DNA of 64,000 bases from G963664835 sp965220775 (GTDB lineage Bacteria; Chloroflexota; UBA6077; FW602-bin22; JBCLEL01): contig OZ244845.1 of assembly GCA_965220775.1 (NCBI GenBank), forward strand, positions 1,240,001 to 1,304,000. Reading direction: 5' to 3'. The notes beneath the pieces are model-generated. The model did no database searches, had not been told where the DNA came from, and worked only from the letters and a program-made list of their open reading frames with translations. A program made the position numbers and the translations under genes. Every line of letters begins with the position of its first letter. Position 1 is the first letter of the stretch. Shown piece by piece: positions 35,189 through 44,023 of this stretch.

Positions 35189-37480
35189 TCACATCGGGTC
35201 AGATAGTACCGCCGACATTACGCGACCGGGGTTCATCGGCAGTGTCCGGAGCCGCCGGCCGCAGGCGTTATAGATCGCGTTTGATATCGCCGCCGGCGGT
35301 GGGACTATCGGTACCTCTCCGACGCCCCGCACACCGTACGGATGACCCGGATTCGCCACTTCGACGATCACGGTATCGATCATTGGAGTATCCAGCGCGG
35401 TGGGCATCCGGTAGTCGAGCAGGCTGAAGTTCATCAAACGACCTTCCTCGTTGTAGAAGTACTCCTCGTTGATTGCCCAGCCAATGCCCTGCACTACCCC
35501 GCCCTGCATCTGACCTTCGACGTAGCTTGGATGGACGGCCTTGCCGACATCCTGCAGTGCGGTGTAGCGCAATATCTCCACCTTGCCCGTCTCGGGATCC
35601 ACCTCCACATCTGCTATGTGGACCGCGAATCCAGGACCGGCGCCGGTTGGCTCGACGTTTGCGCTGCCCGTTATGGGCCCGCCGGTCGTCGACAGCTTGC
35701 CGCTCAGCTCCTTGAACGACATCGTCTGTTCGGGATTCGATGCCGAGCTAAACGTCGCGTCGCTGAACTCGATGTCCTCCGGCTTCGTTTCCCAGATGAG
35801 AGCGAGACGCTCCTTCATCCGGCGAACTACGTCTTGGGCCGCTTCGTAGGCCGCCAATCCAGTTGCATAAGCAGTCCGGCTGCCGCCGGTCCCACCGGTG
35901 TATCCTATCGAATCCGTGTCCACGACCTTTGGGCTCACGTCGTGCGCGTCTATTCCGAGCACCTCGGCCGCTTGCATCGCGATCGCCGCTCGTGTCCCGC
36001 CGATATCTGCGGAGCCTTCAATTAAGGTTACCGTCCCATCGTCATTGACGCTTATCGTGCAGCAGGAGGGACCGCCGCCGTTGAACCAGAATCCCATTGC
36101 GACGCCCCGGCCACGGTTCGGTCCGCCGACCGGCGTGCGGTTGTGATCATGCGCCTGTGCCGCTTCCAGCGTCTCGATCGCGCCTATCCTCGGAGAAACC
36201 GGCCCGTCGAGTCGACGAGTACCCTGCTTGGCGCTATTCTTCAATCGGAATTCAATCGGATCCATGCCGATCTCTTCGCAGATCTCGTCTAAGACGCACT
36301 CAACCGCGAACCCGGTCTGCGTCGCTCCCGGTGCCCGATACGCCGAAGACTTGGGCTTGTTCACCAGGACGTCGTCTCCTACTAAGACGCCGTTCGGGAT
36401 GTCGTAGGAAGCGAACGCGCACTGCGCGCCGGCACCGATCGGAGAGCCGGGATAAGCCCCCGCCTCGAACGCGAACCACGCATCGACTGCCGTAATCTTC
36501 CCGTCTCTGGTAGAGCCGATCTTCACCCGGCTATGTGACGCCGGCGTCGGGCCGGTGGCTTCCAACACTTCGGCCCGGCTCATCACGTACTTGACCGGCC
36601 GCCCCGTCATGCGCGACATAAGCGCCGCTGACGGCTCCCCGTAGAGCGGAAACTTCCCGCCAAATCCTCCGCCAATCTCGCTCGGAACCACAGTTATGTC
36701 CGATACCGGGAGATCCAAGACGCTTGCCATTTGGTCCCGGACCGGGAACGCGCCTTGAGTACACGTCCATACGTTGATATGTCCGTCGGCATTCCAATGG
36801 ACTACCGCCGCGTGCGGCTCGATGTAACCCTGGTGCACAGTCGCGGTATCGAATTCGCGCTCGATGATTACGTCAGCGGCGGCAAATCCGGCGTCAACGT
36901 CTCCTTTTTCGAATCGGAGTCTGCTGGCGACGTTGCTGGGCTTGCCGTTGCCGCCGCCGAATTCCTCTGTCACTATGTCTTCGTGCAACAAAGGTGCGTC
37001 CTCGCCCGTAGCGTCGAGAACGTTGAGCACCGGCTTTAGCACTTCGTACTCCACGTCGATCAGCTTCAAAGCGTCTTCCGCGATGTGCTGGTCGATCGCC
37101 GCGACGGCGGCTACGGCGTGGCCGTAGTAGAGGGCCTTCGTGCTCGCCAGAATGTTGTCACTCAGAAATCTCACGTTGATGGCCGTCTCACCGATCTCTT
37201 CGATCTTGTCTTCGGCTAGTGGCAGATCGTTCGCCGTTACGACCGCACGGACTCCGGCAAGTGCTTCCGCCTTGCTCGTGTCGATCGACTTGATACGTGC
37301 GTGAGCGTGGGGACTTCGAAGCAGCTTGCAAACCAGCGCACCGGCCGGGTTGAGGTCCGCTCCATACTTGGCAAGGCCCGTGACCTTGTCCGTCCCATCG
37401 TGGCGTATCGGTCGTGTACCGACGACCTTGTATTCAGTGTTTGACAGAACTACGTTCGATTTCGTCAAACTGGTTGCCAT
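35189..37480 (-). CDS. Molybdenum hydroxylase large subunit (XDH/CoxL family), copy 1 of the pair
   Basis: 763 residues, colinear with the downstream copy from VVLSNTEYKVVGTRPIRHD to PMNPGRVMSAVLSDP. The same elements are present: hammerhead domain, EIGGGFGGK, AYRAPGATQTGFAVE, and the catalytic Glu722 in VRGVGEVPI, at the same number as in copy 2. The ATG directly follows the TAG of the 2Fe-2S subunit gene, so the two are translationally linked. It takes electrons from substrate hydroxylation and passes them via the 2Fe-2S subunit to FAD. Having two large subunits for one set of small subunits suggests two substrates sharing one electron chain. Confidence 0.95.
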   Translation of the reverse strand: MATSLTKSNVVLSNTEYKVVGTRPIRHDGTDKVTGLAKYGADLNPAGALVCKLLRSPHAHARIKSIDTSKAEALAGVRAVVTANDLPLAEDKIEEIGETAINVRFLSDNILASTKALYYGHAVAAVAAIDQHIAEDALKLIDVEYEVLKPVLNVLDATGEDAPLLHEDIVTEEFGGGNGKPSNVASRLRFEKGDVDAGFAAADVIIEREFDTATVHQGYIEPHAAVVHWNADGHINVWTCTQGAFPVRDQMASVLDLPVSDITVVPSEIGGGFGGKFPLYGEPSAALMSRMTGRPVKYVMSRAEVLEATGPTPASHSRVKIGSTRDGKITAVDAWFAFEAGAYPGSPIGAGAQCAFASYDIPNGVLVGDDVLVNKPKSSAYRAPGATQTGFAVECVLDEICEEIGMDPIEFRLKNSAKQGTRRLDGPVSPRIGAIETLEAAQAHDHNRTPVGGPNRGRGVAMGFWFNGGGPSCCTISVNDDGTVTLIEGSADIGGTRAAIAMQAAEVLGIDAHDVSPKVVDTDSIGYTGGTGGSRTAYATGLAAYEAAQDVVRRMKERLALIWETKPEDIEFSDATFSSASNPEQTMSFKELSGKLSTTGGPITGSANVEPTGAGPGFAVHIADVEVDPETGKVEILRYTALQDVGKAVHPSYVEGQMQGGVVQGIGWAINEEYFYNEEGRLMNFSLLDYRMPTALDTPMIDTVIVEVANPGHPYGVRGVGEVPIVPPPAAISNAIYNACGRRLRTLPMNPGRVMSAVLSDPM

Positions 37481-37966
37481 CTAAACGTTCGCCTCTTGCA
37501 TCTTCTCCGCGGCGTGCAATACGGCGCGCACAATCTTGTCGTATCCTGTACAACGACAAAGGTTATTGGCCAACCACCACCTTACGTCGTGCTCCGTCGG
37601 ATTTGGATTCTTCTTGAGGAGGGCCTCGGCCGCCACGATGAATCCAGGCGTGCAGATGCCGCACTGCAGCGCGGCATCTTCCATGAACGCTTGCTGGATC
37701 GGGTGGACGCCCTTCGACGAAACCAAGCCCTCCACGGTGCTCACCGATCTGCCCTCGATCTCAAGTCCCAGCACAAGGCACGAGCACACGATTCGATCGT
37801 CGAGCATCACCGTGCAGGCGCCGCAGTTGCCGTCGTTGCAGCCTTCCTTGGCGCCGGTCATACCTAGCTCGTCGCGCAGACTTTCTAGCAGGCTTTGGCG
37901 AGGATCACAAAGAAACTGTACCTCTTCGCCGTTTATTTCCGCCGAAACCGGGATTTTAGTGGCCAT
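37481..37966 (-). CDS. Molybdenum hydroxylase 2Fe-2S subunit (CoxS/XdhC-type)
   Basis: 161 residues from the ATG at 37966; the frame opens 17 codons earlier, but this start gives the standard length. A plant-ferredoxin-type cluster is bound by Cys43, Cys48, Cys51 and Cys63 (EGCNDGNCGACTVML, CSC), and the second, helical-domain cluster by LQCGICTPGF and NNLCRCTGY. It moves electrons from the molybdenum centre to the FAD subunit. Its start overlaps the end of the FAD-subunit gene by 11 bases. Confidence 0.96.
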   Translation of the reverse strand: MATKIPVSAEINGEEVQFLCDPRQSLLESLRDELGMTGAKEGCNDGNCGACTVMLDDRIVCSCLVLGLEIEGRSVSTVEGLVSSKGVHPIQQAFMEDAALQCGICTPGFIVAAEALLKKNPNPTEHDVRWWLANNLCRCTGYDKIVRAVLHAAEKMQEANV

Positions 37967-38846
37967 TGACCGTTTCTCCTTTGGCTCTTCGGATGGCGCC
38001 ACGCAGCGCTCGCGCAACTAGAACCGCAGACAGATGCTTGCGCTGGTCTATGGTCCCCCGCATGTCGTTAATCGGTCTCGCTGCATCCCTTGCCACGCTG
38101 GCAGCTTCTTGTATCGTGCCCTCAGTAGCCGGCTTGCCCGCAACGGCCTGGCCGGCTTCTTCAACGAATAGCGGCGTCGGTGCGACCGCACCTAGACCGA
38201 TCCTCGCCGAGACGATGTTCTCCTGACTGGCATCGAGCTCCACCCAAACGCCCGCGTTGACAATGGCGATGTCCATCTCGTTACGGGGTATGAATCGCAG
38301 GAAATGAGCTCCAGTATTCTCCGCCGGCGTACTGAAGTTCAGCGAAACTAGCATTTCGCCATCTTCCAGGACGTTGCTTCCCGGGCCGGTGCAGAATTCC
38401 TCGGCCGGCACCGTTCGCCGGCCGTTCGGGCCCGCGATCAAGCACGATGCCCCTAGTGCGATCAGTGTAGGAAGCGTGTCGCCGCTCGGCGAAGAGTTGC
38501 ACAAATTGCCGCCGACACTGGCTCGGCCTTGTATTTGGATACCACCTATGATCGTGGTTGAATCTACCAATGCGGGGTAGTTGGACGTAACCTGTGCATC
38601 CGTGTATGTCCGGTAGCAAGGTACAGCCGCTCCCAAGGTGAGTCCAGTCGCCGGATCGAATGAGACATCCGTCAGTTCTGGAATGTTCTTTGCGTCAACG
38701 ACCCGGTCGAGATCGAACCTGCCGGCTCGCATCTGCACCAGCAGATCCGTGCCCCCGGCGAGGACGCGCGCAGAAGGCCCCAAGTCGGCGAGCTGCTTCA
38801 CCGCGTCTTCGACTGTGCTGGGCGTTACATATTCAAAAAGCTTCAC
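37956..38846 (-). CDS. Molybdenum hydroxylase FAD-binding subunit (CoxM-type)
   Basis: 296 residues from the GTG at 38846, which has GGAGG five bases upstream and gives the usual opening VKLFEYVTPSTVEDAV. FAD-binding motifs: VLAGGTDLLVQMRAG for the pyrophosphate, and TIIGGIQIQGRASVGGNLCNSSPSGDTLPTLIALGA. The C-terminal CO_deh_flav_C domain (from about 185, HFLRFIPRNEMDIAIVNAGVWVEL) is present. First gene of the five-gene operon; it passes electrons to an unknown acceptor. Confidence 0.95.
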   Translation of the reverse strand: MKLFEYVTPSTVEDAVKQLADLGPSARVLAGGTDLLVQMRAGRFDLDRVVDAKNIPELTDVSFDPATGLTLGAAVPCYRTYTDAQVTSNYPALVDSTTIIGGIQIQGRASVGGNLCNSSPSGDTLPTLIALGASCLIAGPNGRRTVPAEEFCTGPGSNVLEDGEMLVSLNFSTPAENTGAHFLRFIPRNEMDIAIVNAGVWVELDASQENIVSARIGLGAVAPTPLFVEEAGQAVAGKPATEGTIQEAASVARDAARPINDMRGTIDQRKHLSAVLVARALRGAIRRAKGETVNGH

Positions 38847-39287
38847 TCGTATTCCTCCAATCTCCACGACACCAATCTAGGCGAAGAGTTGTTTGTTGCG
38901 GGCAGGCTCACTCGAATGAAGCCAGCAGCGAGACTGCCGCGTTTCTTGGCGAATCCGGTCGAACTCATATTGTTTTACTACAGTTGTGACTCTCGGTCAA
39001 AACCAATTCCCGAAATCGTGCGATGCTGTTCAACTCCGGCTTTGCCGGCACGGCGGGAAGGACTATTTCCGTCGCAGGTTCTGAAGTAGCGCACCGGACC
39101 GAATCGGCTCATGTTATAGACACATTTTCACAAGGTGTATAAAATGGTACCCGTGTATCGCGAATTTGCGTACTTGAGGAGGTGAGGCCGCTCGACTTAT
39201 GGTTTTGGTGCTTCTTGGTTGGTGCCTAGGGGCACATTTGTATACTGGTAGATCGCATCTACTTACCTATCACAGGAGAGTTTTGTT
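38847..39287. other. 440-bp divergent regulatory gap
   Basis: It separates the divergent molybdoenzyme and sugar-transport operons and must hold both promoters. Near the right end TATACT (39241-39246) could be a -10 box for the binding-protein gene. A short symmetric element, GTGCC TAGG GGCAC (39222-39235), just upstream might be an operator. Another AT-rich stretch lies around 39120-39150. None of these is strong. No gene is seen. Confidence 0.4.
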
Positions 39288-40967
39288 ATGAAATCAGGGT
39301 TTTTGTCGACACGTTTTACTCGCCGCTCATTCCTAGCCGGCTTGGGCGCTATGGCTACCCTGCCTATCCTGGCCGCCTGTCAACCGCAGGTTGTCGAGAA
39401 AGTGGTTGAGAGACCGGTTGAGGTTGTGGTAACCCGGGAAGTCGAGAAGATCGTCGAGAAGGAAATGGTGGTCGAGAAGCCGGTTGAGGTGATGGTGGAG
39501 GTTACCCGGGAAGTTGAAAAAGTCGTAGAGGTCGAGAGGGAAACCATCGTAGAGGTCGAGAAGGAAACCATCGTCGAGATCGAGAAGGTCGTCGAAGTCG
39601 AGAAGGTCGTGACGATGGTCCCGCCGATGAAGCCTGAAATGATCACCATTACCTACCAGGCGATGGGTGTTGCCCCGTTCTTCCCCGCGATTGACGAGGT
39701 CATCACCGCGTTCGAGGACGCCTACGCCGGCACGATCATGGTAGATCGTCACTTCGTCGCGAAGAAGGACAATTTCCGGGTCCTCAACCAGTTCCGCTCC
39801 GGCAATGCCGAGGACCTCAGCTACGTCGATGACGACGATATCTTCTTCCTGACTGCGGCCGGAGCGATCACGATTCTCGATCCTTACATCGACCGCGACC
39901 TGAACCGTGATGACTGGCACCCGAGGGCTTGGAACGCTCGGCCCGGGCCAGGTGGCCAGGTAGCGAATATAACCGTCGGCGGGAAGCCGATCATGTACAT
40001 GTACAACAAGGGCATCATGGAAGAGGCTGGCATCAAGATGCCGGAGAACTATGCCGATGCCTGGACCCTTGACCAGTGGGAAGAGAACTTCCGCAAGCTC
40101 ACCATCCGAAAGAATGGCACGGTTGAGCAATGGGCAGGGAATTACCACGGCTGTTACAGCAATACTTGGCTTCCCCTCACGGGAGTTGATCCCTACAACG
40201 CGGACGAGACCGCCGCTCAGTACAATCACCCGGACATCGTCGCCCTGTTCGAGCGCATTATGCCTTGGATGCTCGGCGACGAGCCGATTGCCCTGCCGCG
40301 TGGAAATAACGCCGGCGAGCTCTTCAACGCCGGGAAGCTTGCCATAACGGGCGGGCAGTTGAAATCCGCTGCCAGTATCCCTGAGGACATCGACTTTGAC
40401 TTCATGCCTTACCCGATCGTCAAGCGCGGAATCGATGTTCCCGTAGCCGGTGGCGTCTCGGACAATCCCGCGTTCCTATCTGATGAGACCTATGCAATCC
40501 CAAGCACCACCAAGTGGCGTGACGAGGCCTGGGAGTTGGGCAAGTGGTTCCTCGGTGAGGTCGGCCAGTGGGGCTACGCCATGTCGGATATGATCTTCCC
40601 CGCGCTCAAGAAGGTCTACCAGAGTGAGAGATACCTCAATCAGCCGTTCCTCGCGAACGGGCGACCGCTCAATCGGATTTGGGCAGTCGAGACCTACACG
40701 AACGGATGGCGTGTCCGGACGGACAACCCGATGGGCAGCATCTACGCAAGCACTCTGTGCGTCAACGGTAGCAAGATGGACTCCGGCAAGTTGACGGTCC
40801 AAGAGTTCTTGGACGATGCGACCAAACAGGCGAACGGTGTCATCGGTCAGTACAAGTGGAGCAAGGCGCTAAATGAGCCAGGATGGCGTCTGCCAGGCGT
40901 CATGACGAACACAGGCTATCCGACGGATATTCCCAGCACGAGCGGCTACGGAGTATCTTACCGCTGA
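39288..40967 (+). CDS. ABC sugar transporter solute-binding lipoprotein with heptad-repeat stalk
   Basis: 559 residues. A Tat-like signal (T-R-R-S-F-L-A-G) ends in the lipobox ILAAC (Cys31). Residues about 35-112 are an unbroken series of short Val-Glu-Lys repeats (VVEKVVERPVEVVVTREV type), a predicted rigid stalk or coiled coil common in Chloroflexota binding proteins. The rest is a family-1 extracellular binding domain (MITITYQAMGVAPFFPAIDEVITAFEDAY onward, with AFNAGKLAITGG-like and WELGKWFLGEVGQWGYA blocks). It captures a carbohydrate outside the membrane for the two permeases downstream. The SD is AGGAGAG before ATG. Confidence 0.95.
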   Translation: MKSGFLSTRFTRRSFLAGLGAMATLPILAACQPQVVEKVVERPVEVVVTREVEKIVEKEMVVEKPVEVMVEVTREVEKVVEVERETIVEVEKETIVEIEKVVEVEKVVTMVPPMKPEMITITYQAMGVAPFFPAIDEVITAFEDAYAGTIMVDRHFVAKKDNFRVLNQFRSGNAEDLSYVDDDDIFFLTAAGAITILDPYIDRDLNRDDWHPRAWNARPGPGGQVANITVGGKPIMYMYNKGIMEEAGIKMPENYADAWTLDQWEENFRKLTIRKNGTVEQWAGNYHGCYSNTWLPLTGVDPYNADETAAQYNHPDIVALFERIMPWMLGDEPIALPRGNNAGELFNAGKLAITGGQLKSAASIPEDIDFDFMPYPIVKRGIDVPVAGGVSDNPAFLSDETYAIPSTTKWRDEAWELGKWFLGEVGQWGYAMSDMIFPALKKVYQSERYLNQPFLANGRPLNRIWAVETYTNGWRVRTDNPMGSIYASTLCVNGSKMDSGKLTVQEFLDDATKQANGVIGQYKWSKALNEPGWRLPGVMTNTGYPTDIPSTSGYGVSYR

Positions 40968-40984
40968 CGGCCGGTTCGGGATTG

Positions 40985-41083
40985 ATGGGAGCCGGGGCCG
41001 CATCGTAGCTCCGGCCTCTGCGAAAGTTCGCTCGCAAGAGCACGCTAGGGTCGGCGCGAGTCTCTGAGGCGACTCGCGCCGGC
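40985..41083 (+). terminator. Hairpins after the binding-protein gene (attenuator candidate)
   Basis: A perfect 11-bp stem, CGGCGCGAGTC (41052-41062), eight-base loop, GACTCGCGCCG (41071-41081), is followed by TTCCTCT. A weaker GCCGGGG/CTCCGGC hairpin lies just before, near 40991-41016. Located after the binding-protein stop and before the permease genes, it would allow the binding protein to be made in excess by partial termination or by protecting the mRNA 3' end. There is no long U tract, so intrinsic termination would be weak. Confidence 0.6.
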
Positions 41084-41296
41084 TTCCTCTCAGGGTGAGG
41101 GATGATGCGGTGTGGCGCTTGTCCCGCCGGCTTCGGACAGTCAACCATACGGTTCTGATGACATCGCCGGTCGACTGGTGAAGCCCACGGCTCCGCCTCC
41201 GGGTTCAAGATCGCTGTGATGCTCAGAAACGCCGATATACGACCCAGCTTCGCGTGAGCGTCAACTAATTTCAGGGCCAATCGTAGGGGAGAGGTC

Positions 41297-42232
41297 TTGG
41301 CAACGAGTCAAGTTGGTGTTAGGCGGCGCGTGCGCTTAAAGGCGCGCTTAGCGGACAACATAACCGGCTGGCTCTTCGTGCTGCCGGTTGTCTTGGCTAC
41401 ACTGATTTTCGAAGTCCTGCCAGTTTTCCCCAACCTTTACTTCGGACTCCATGCCTGGGACGGCCTTACTCCCATGCAGTGGATCGGGCTCGGCAACTAC
41501 GAAACGCTCATCGATTCCTATGATTTCTGGGAGAGCGTCGAGGCTACCTTGTTATATACCGTGGCGGTAGTCCCGCTGACGATGGCCGCCGGCTTCCTGT
41601 TAGCCTTGCTTATCCACCAACAATTCCCCGGCAATCTACTCTTCCGCGCAATCTTTTACCTACCGGTAATCTCCTCGGTGGTGGCCACGGTGCTGATCTG
41701 GAGATTCCTGTTGGCGCCAACTTCCGGCCTGATCAATCTCACCCTGTTCAACCTGTTTAACATAGACGGCCCGAATTACTTCTTCGAGATACCCTGGGCT
41801 ATGATCATTGTCGTACTCTTCGGGGTCTGGACTGGCATGGGCTACCAGATGGTGGTTTTCCTCGCCGGCTTGAAAGGAATCCCGTCCCATCTCTATGAGG
41901 CGGCCAAGATTGACGGCGCTAACGCTGTGCAACGAGTTCGTTTCGTTACCATTCCACTTCTCACGCCAGTCTTCTTCTTGCTCTTTATCGTCTCTACGAT
42001 TGCTGCGGTTAATGTCTTCACCACGATTCTCTTGTTGACCACCGCTGGCTACGGTGGGGCGTCGTCGGTCAACGGGACGCGCGTGCTCGTCATTTTCCTC
42101 TATGAGGAAGGTCTCAATCACTTTCGTTATGGACTGGCTTCCGCCGTGGCGGTCATCGTGATGACTCTCGTCGGAATACTGACCCTGATCAATTGGAAGG
42201 TGGGCCAACGCTTTGTCCACTACTCAGATTGA
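41297..42232 (+). CDS. ABC sugar transporter permease (MalF/UgpA-type)
   Basis: 311 residues, six membrane helices starting at about 24. The cytoplasmic EAA loop, EAAKIDGANAVQRVRFVTIPLLTP, which docks to the ATPase, is present near residue 200. It pairs with the next gene to form the transmembrane channel of a carbohydrate importer. TTG start after GGGGAGAGG. No ATPase gene follows, so the importer likely borrows a shared MsmX/MalK-type ATPase encoded elsewhere. Confidence 0.95.
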   Translation: MATSQVGVRRRVRLKARLADNITGWLFVLPVVLATLIFEVLPVFPNLYFGLHAWDGLTPMQWIGLGNYETLIDSYDFWESVEATLLYTVAVVPLTMAAGFLLALLIHQQFPGNLLFRAIFYLPVISSVVATVLIWRFLLAPTSGLINLTLFNLFNIDGPNYFFEIPWAMIIVVLFGVWTGMGYQMVVFLAGLKGIPSHLYEAAKIDGANAVQRVRFVTIPLLTPVFFLLFIVSTIAAVNVFTTILLLTTAGYGGASSVNGTRVLVIFLYEEGLNHFRYGLASAVAVIVMTLVGILTLINWKVGQRFVHYSD

Positions 42233-42294
42233 CCGGCAAACACGCCCGCCATTCCGTGGCAAGGGGGCAGCTAGAACAATGGTAGGTACAGGTA

Positions 42295-43200
42295 ATGTCC
42301 GCTCCGCCGCGTGAAATGTATCGAGCTGCCGACCGCGCCTCCTTCCGTTCGCTGCGTAATTGGCGGAGGTATTCCCCGCTCTACTTATGGTGCCTGTTCG
42401 TTACCATAATCTGCATATTCCCCTTTCTCTGGATGTTGAAAACCTCGTTTACCCCTCTCACCGAAGCTATAACCTATCCCCCAACTTTTTGGCCCAAGAC
42501 TTTCACCTTGGGAAACTACGAGGCGCTGTTTACCACCCACAGCCTGTCTTTCCCGTTTACCAAGTTCATTATCAATAGTGTTTACATCTCTCTGTTGGCT
42601 ACTATTGGGCGCGTGTTTTTTTCGGCGTTGGCCGGCTACGCGTTCGCTCGCATAAAGTTCAAAGGAAGCGGCATCGCCTTCGCCGTCTTGATATCGTCCC
42701 TCTTTATGCCTCCCGTAATGTTGATTATCCCTCTATACACAACTTACACGGCGATTGACTTCATCGACACCCATTGGCCTCTGATTCTTCCGGGTGTGTT
42801 TGCGAGCACTTTCGGGACGTTCCTGATGCGTCAGTTCTTCAGGACCATCCCGGTTGAGTTGGAGGAAGCCGCTCGCATCGACGGCGCCAACCGGTTCTAT
42901 ACCTTTTGGGCGATCATGGTGCCGCTTTCGCTGCCGGCACTTGCCGTCGTAGCCATATTCACGTTCCAAGTAATGTGGAACGACTTCTATACGCCATTTA
43001 TCTTCATAAACTCCCCCGATCAATTCACGTTGCCGGTCGGTCTTGCGTCGTTCGCCGCCGGGATAGAATATGGCGGAACTCCTGATTATTCTGTGATAAT
43101 GGCCGGCGGAATGTTGGCGATGTTACCAGTGGTTGTGGTTTACATCGCGCTTCAACAATACTTTGTCGAGGGCATTGCCCTTACCGGCGTCAAAGGCTAA
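42295..43200 (+). CDS. ABC sugar transporter permease (MalG/UgpE-type)
   Basis: 301 residues with six membrane helices: the first is at about 27-47, and PLTEAITYPPTFWPKTFTLGNYEALF follows as the typical periplasmic loop. The EAA loop is ELEEAARIDGANRFYTFWAIMVPLSLPAL. The C-terminus EGIALTGVKG is the hallmark of the MalG side of these pairs. ATG start. It sits 62 bases after the MalF-type gene. Confidence 0.95.
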   Translation: MSAPPREMYRAADRASFRSLRNWRRYSPLYLWCLFVTIICIFPFLWMLKTSFTPLTEAITYPPTFWPKTFTLGNYEALFTTHSLSFPFTKFIINSVYISLLATIGRVFFSALAGYAFARIKFKGSGIAFAVLISSLFMPPVMLIIPLYTTYTAIDFIDTHWPLILPGVFASTFGTFLMRQFFRTIPVELEEAARIDGANRFYTFWAIMVPLSLPALAVVAIFTFQVMWNDFYTPFIFINSPDQFTLPVGLASFAAGIEYGGTPDYSVIMAGGMLAMLPVVVVYIALQQYFVEGIALTGVKG

Positions 43201-43350
43201 GGGTTACCTGCCAATTCATTGAACCCGTCGCCAACGTCCGCAAGCTCTGCTAAGGGCGGCTATGCGCCTTCATTCATGCCGACATCGCGCGATTTGACAG
43301 CCTGCGTTATACCGCAGGATCGGCCCCATCAAATTAAGGAGGATTCCCGG

Positions 43351-43992
43351 TTGACAATACGACCGATAACCGTGTTCAAAGGCCCGCACAAGCGGCCGAA
43401 CGGCTTGGTGGCCGAGTCAGATGCCCTATGGATCTGCGACATAGACAACAGCCGAGTATATAAATTGCGCCTTGACACCGGCGCGGTGCTCACCAGCTTC
43501 AGCACGCCGGCCGAGAAAGTTAGCGGCATAGCCGTCGGCGGTGGTGCCGTATGGGTGTCCCACAATAGCATGCCGGCTTTCGTCTTCAAGTTCGACCCGA
43601 ACACCGGTCAATGCACGAAGTTCTTGACGCTGGTGGACGGCGATGCTGGAGGCGCCCATGGGCTAGAATGGGACGATGACAGCCTGTGGGTGTCCAGGCC
43701 AGGGTTGAGAGCCCTTCATCGTATCGATCCCGATACCGCCGAGATACGCCAGACGATCAGCTTCCCTGGCCTGCGGTTACACGGCATTTTCGTCGACGGC
43801 GACCGGGTAGTCTGCAATGATACCGGCCTAAGCGCGGTGTTCGTCTACGACAAGCGGACCGGCGCGCTGTTGGACCAAATCGAAGTCGAAGGAATAGAGC
43901 CGCACGGAATGACACGCAGCGACGACGGTCGAATCTGGTTTAGCAACGACCACCCGAACGAGATTTCCGCGGCTCCTTGGCCCCCACGCTGA
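43351..43992 (+). CDS. Beta-propeller protein (SMP-30/Vgb-like)
   Basis: 213 residues from the TTG at 43351, nine bases after AAGGAGG; the frame is open for 44 further codons upstream that look non-coding. The repeats RPNGLVAESDALWICDIDNSRVYKLRLDTG, VSGIAVGGGAVWVSHNS, AHGLEWDDDSLWVSRPGLRALHRIDPDT and PHGMTRSDDGRIWFSNDHPNEI are propeller blades like those of virginiamycin-B lyase and SMP-30 gluconolactonases. In this cluster a sugar-lactone hydrolase role is attractive, but fewer blades than usual are present and metal ligands cannot be assigned with confidence. Confidence 0.8.
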   Translation: MTIRPITVFKGPHKRPNGLVAESDALWICDIDNSRVYKLRLDTGAVLTSFSTPAEKVSGIAVGGGAVWVSHNSMPAFVFKFDPNTGQCTKFLTLVDGDAGGAHGLEWDDDSLWVSRPGLRALHRIDPDTAEIRQTISFPGLRLHGIFVDGDRVVCNDTGLSAVFVYDKRTGALLDQIEVEGIEPHGMTRSDDGRIWFSNDHPNEISAAPWPPR

Positions 43993-44023
43993 CCAACACC
44001 GTGATCAACGAGGAATATTGAAC

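Noticed and set aside
32820..37480. Carbon monoxide dehydrogenase (form I CoxL)
   Set aside because: Both large subunits lack the AYRCSFR active-site loop; they have AYRAPGA, so they belong to the wider XDH/aldehyde-oxidising group.
39333..40229. Long minus-strand open frame opposite the sugar-binding protein
   Set aside because: It arises from the repetitive GTCGAGAAG-type codons of the heptad stalk read backwards, giving an artificial LLDLDDG pattern.
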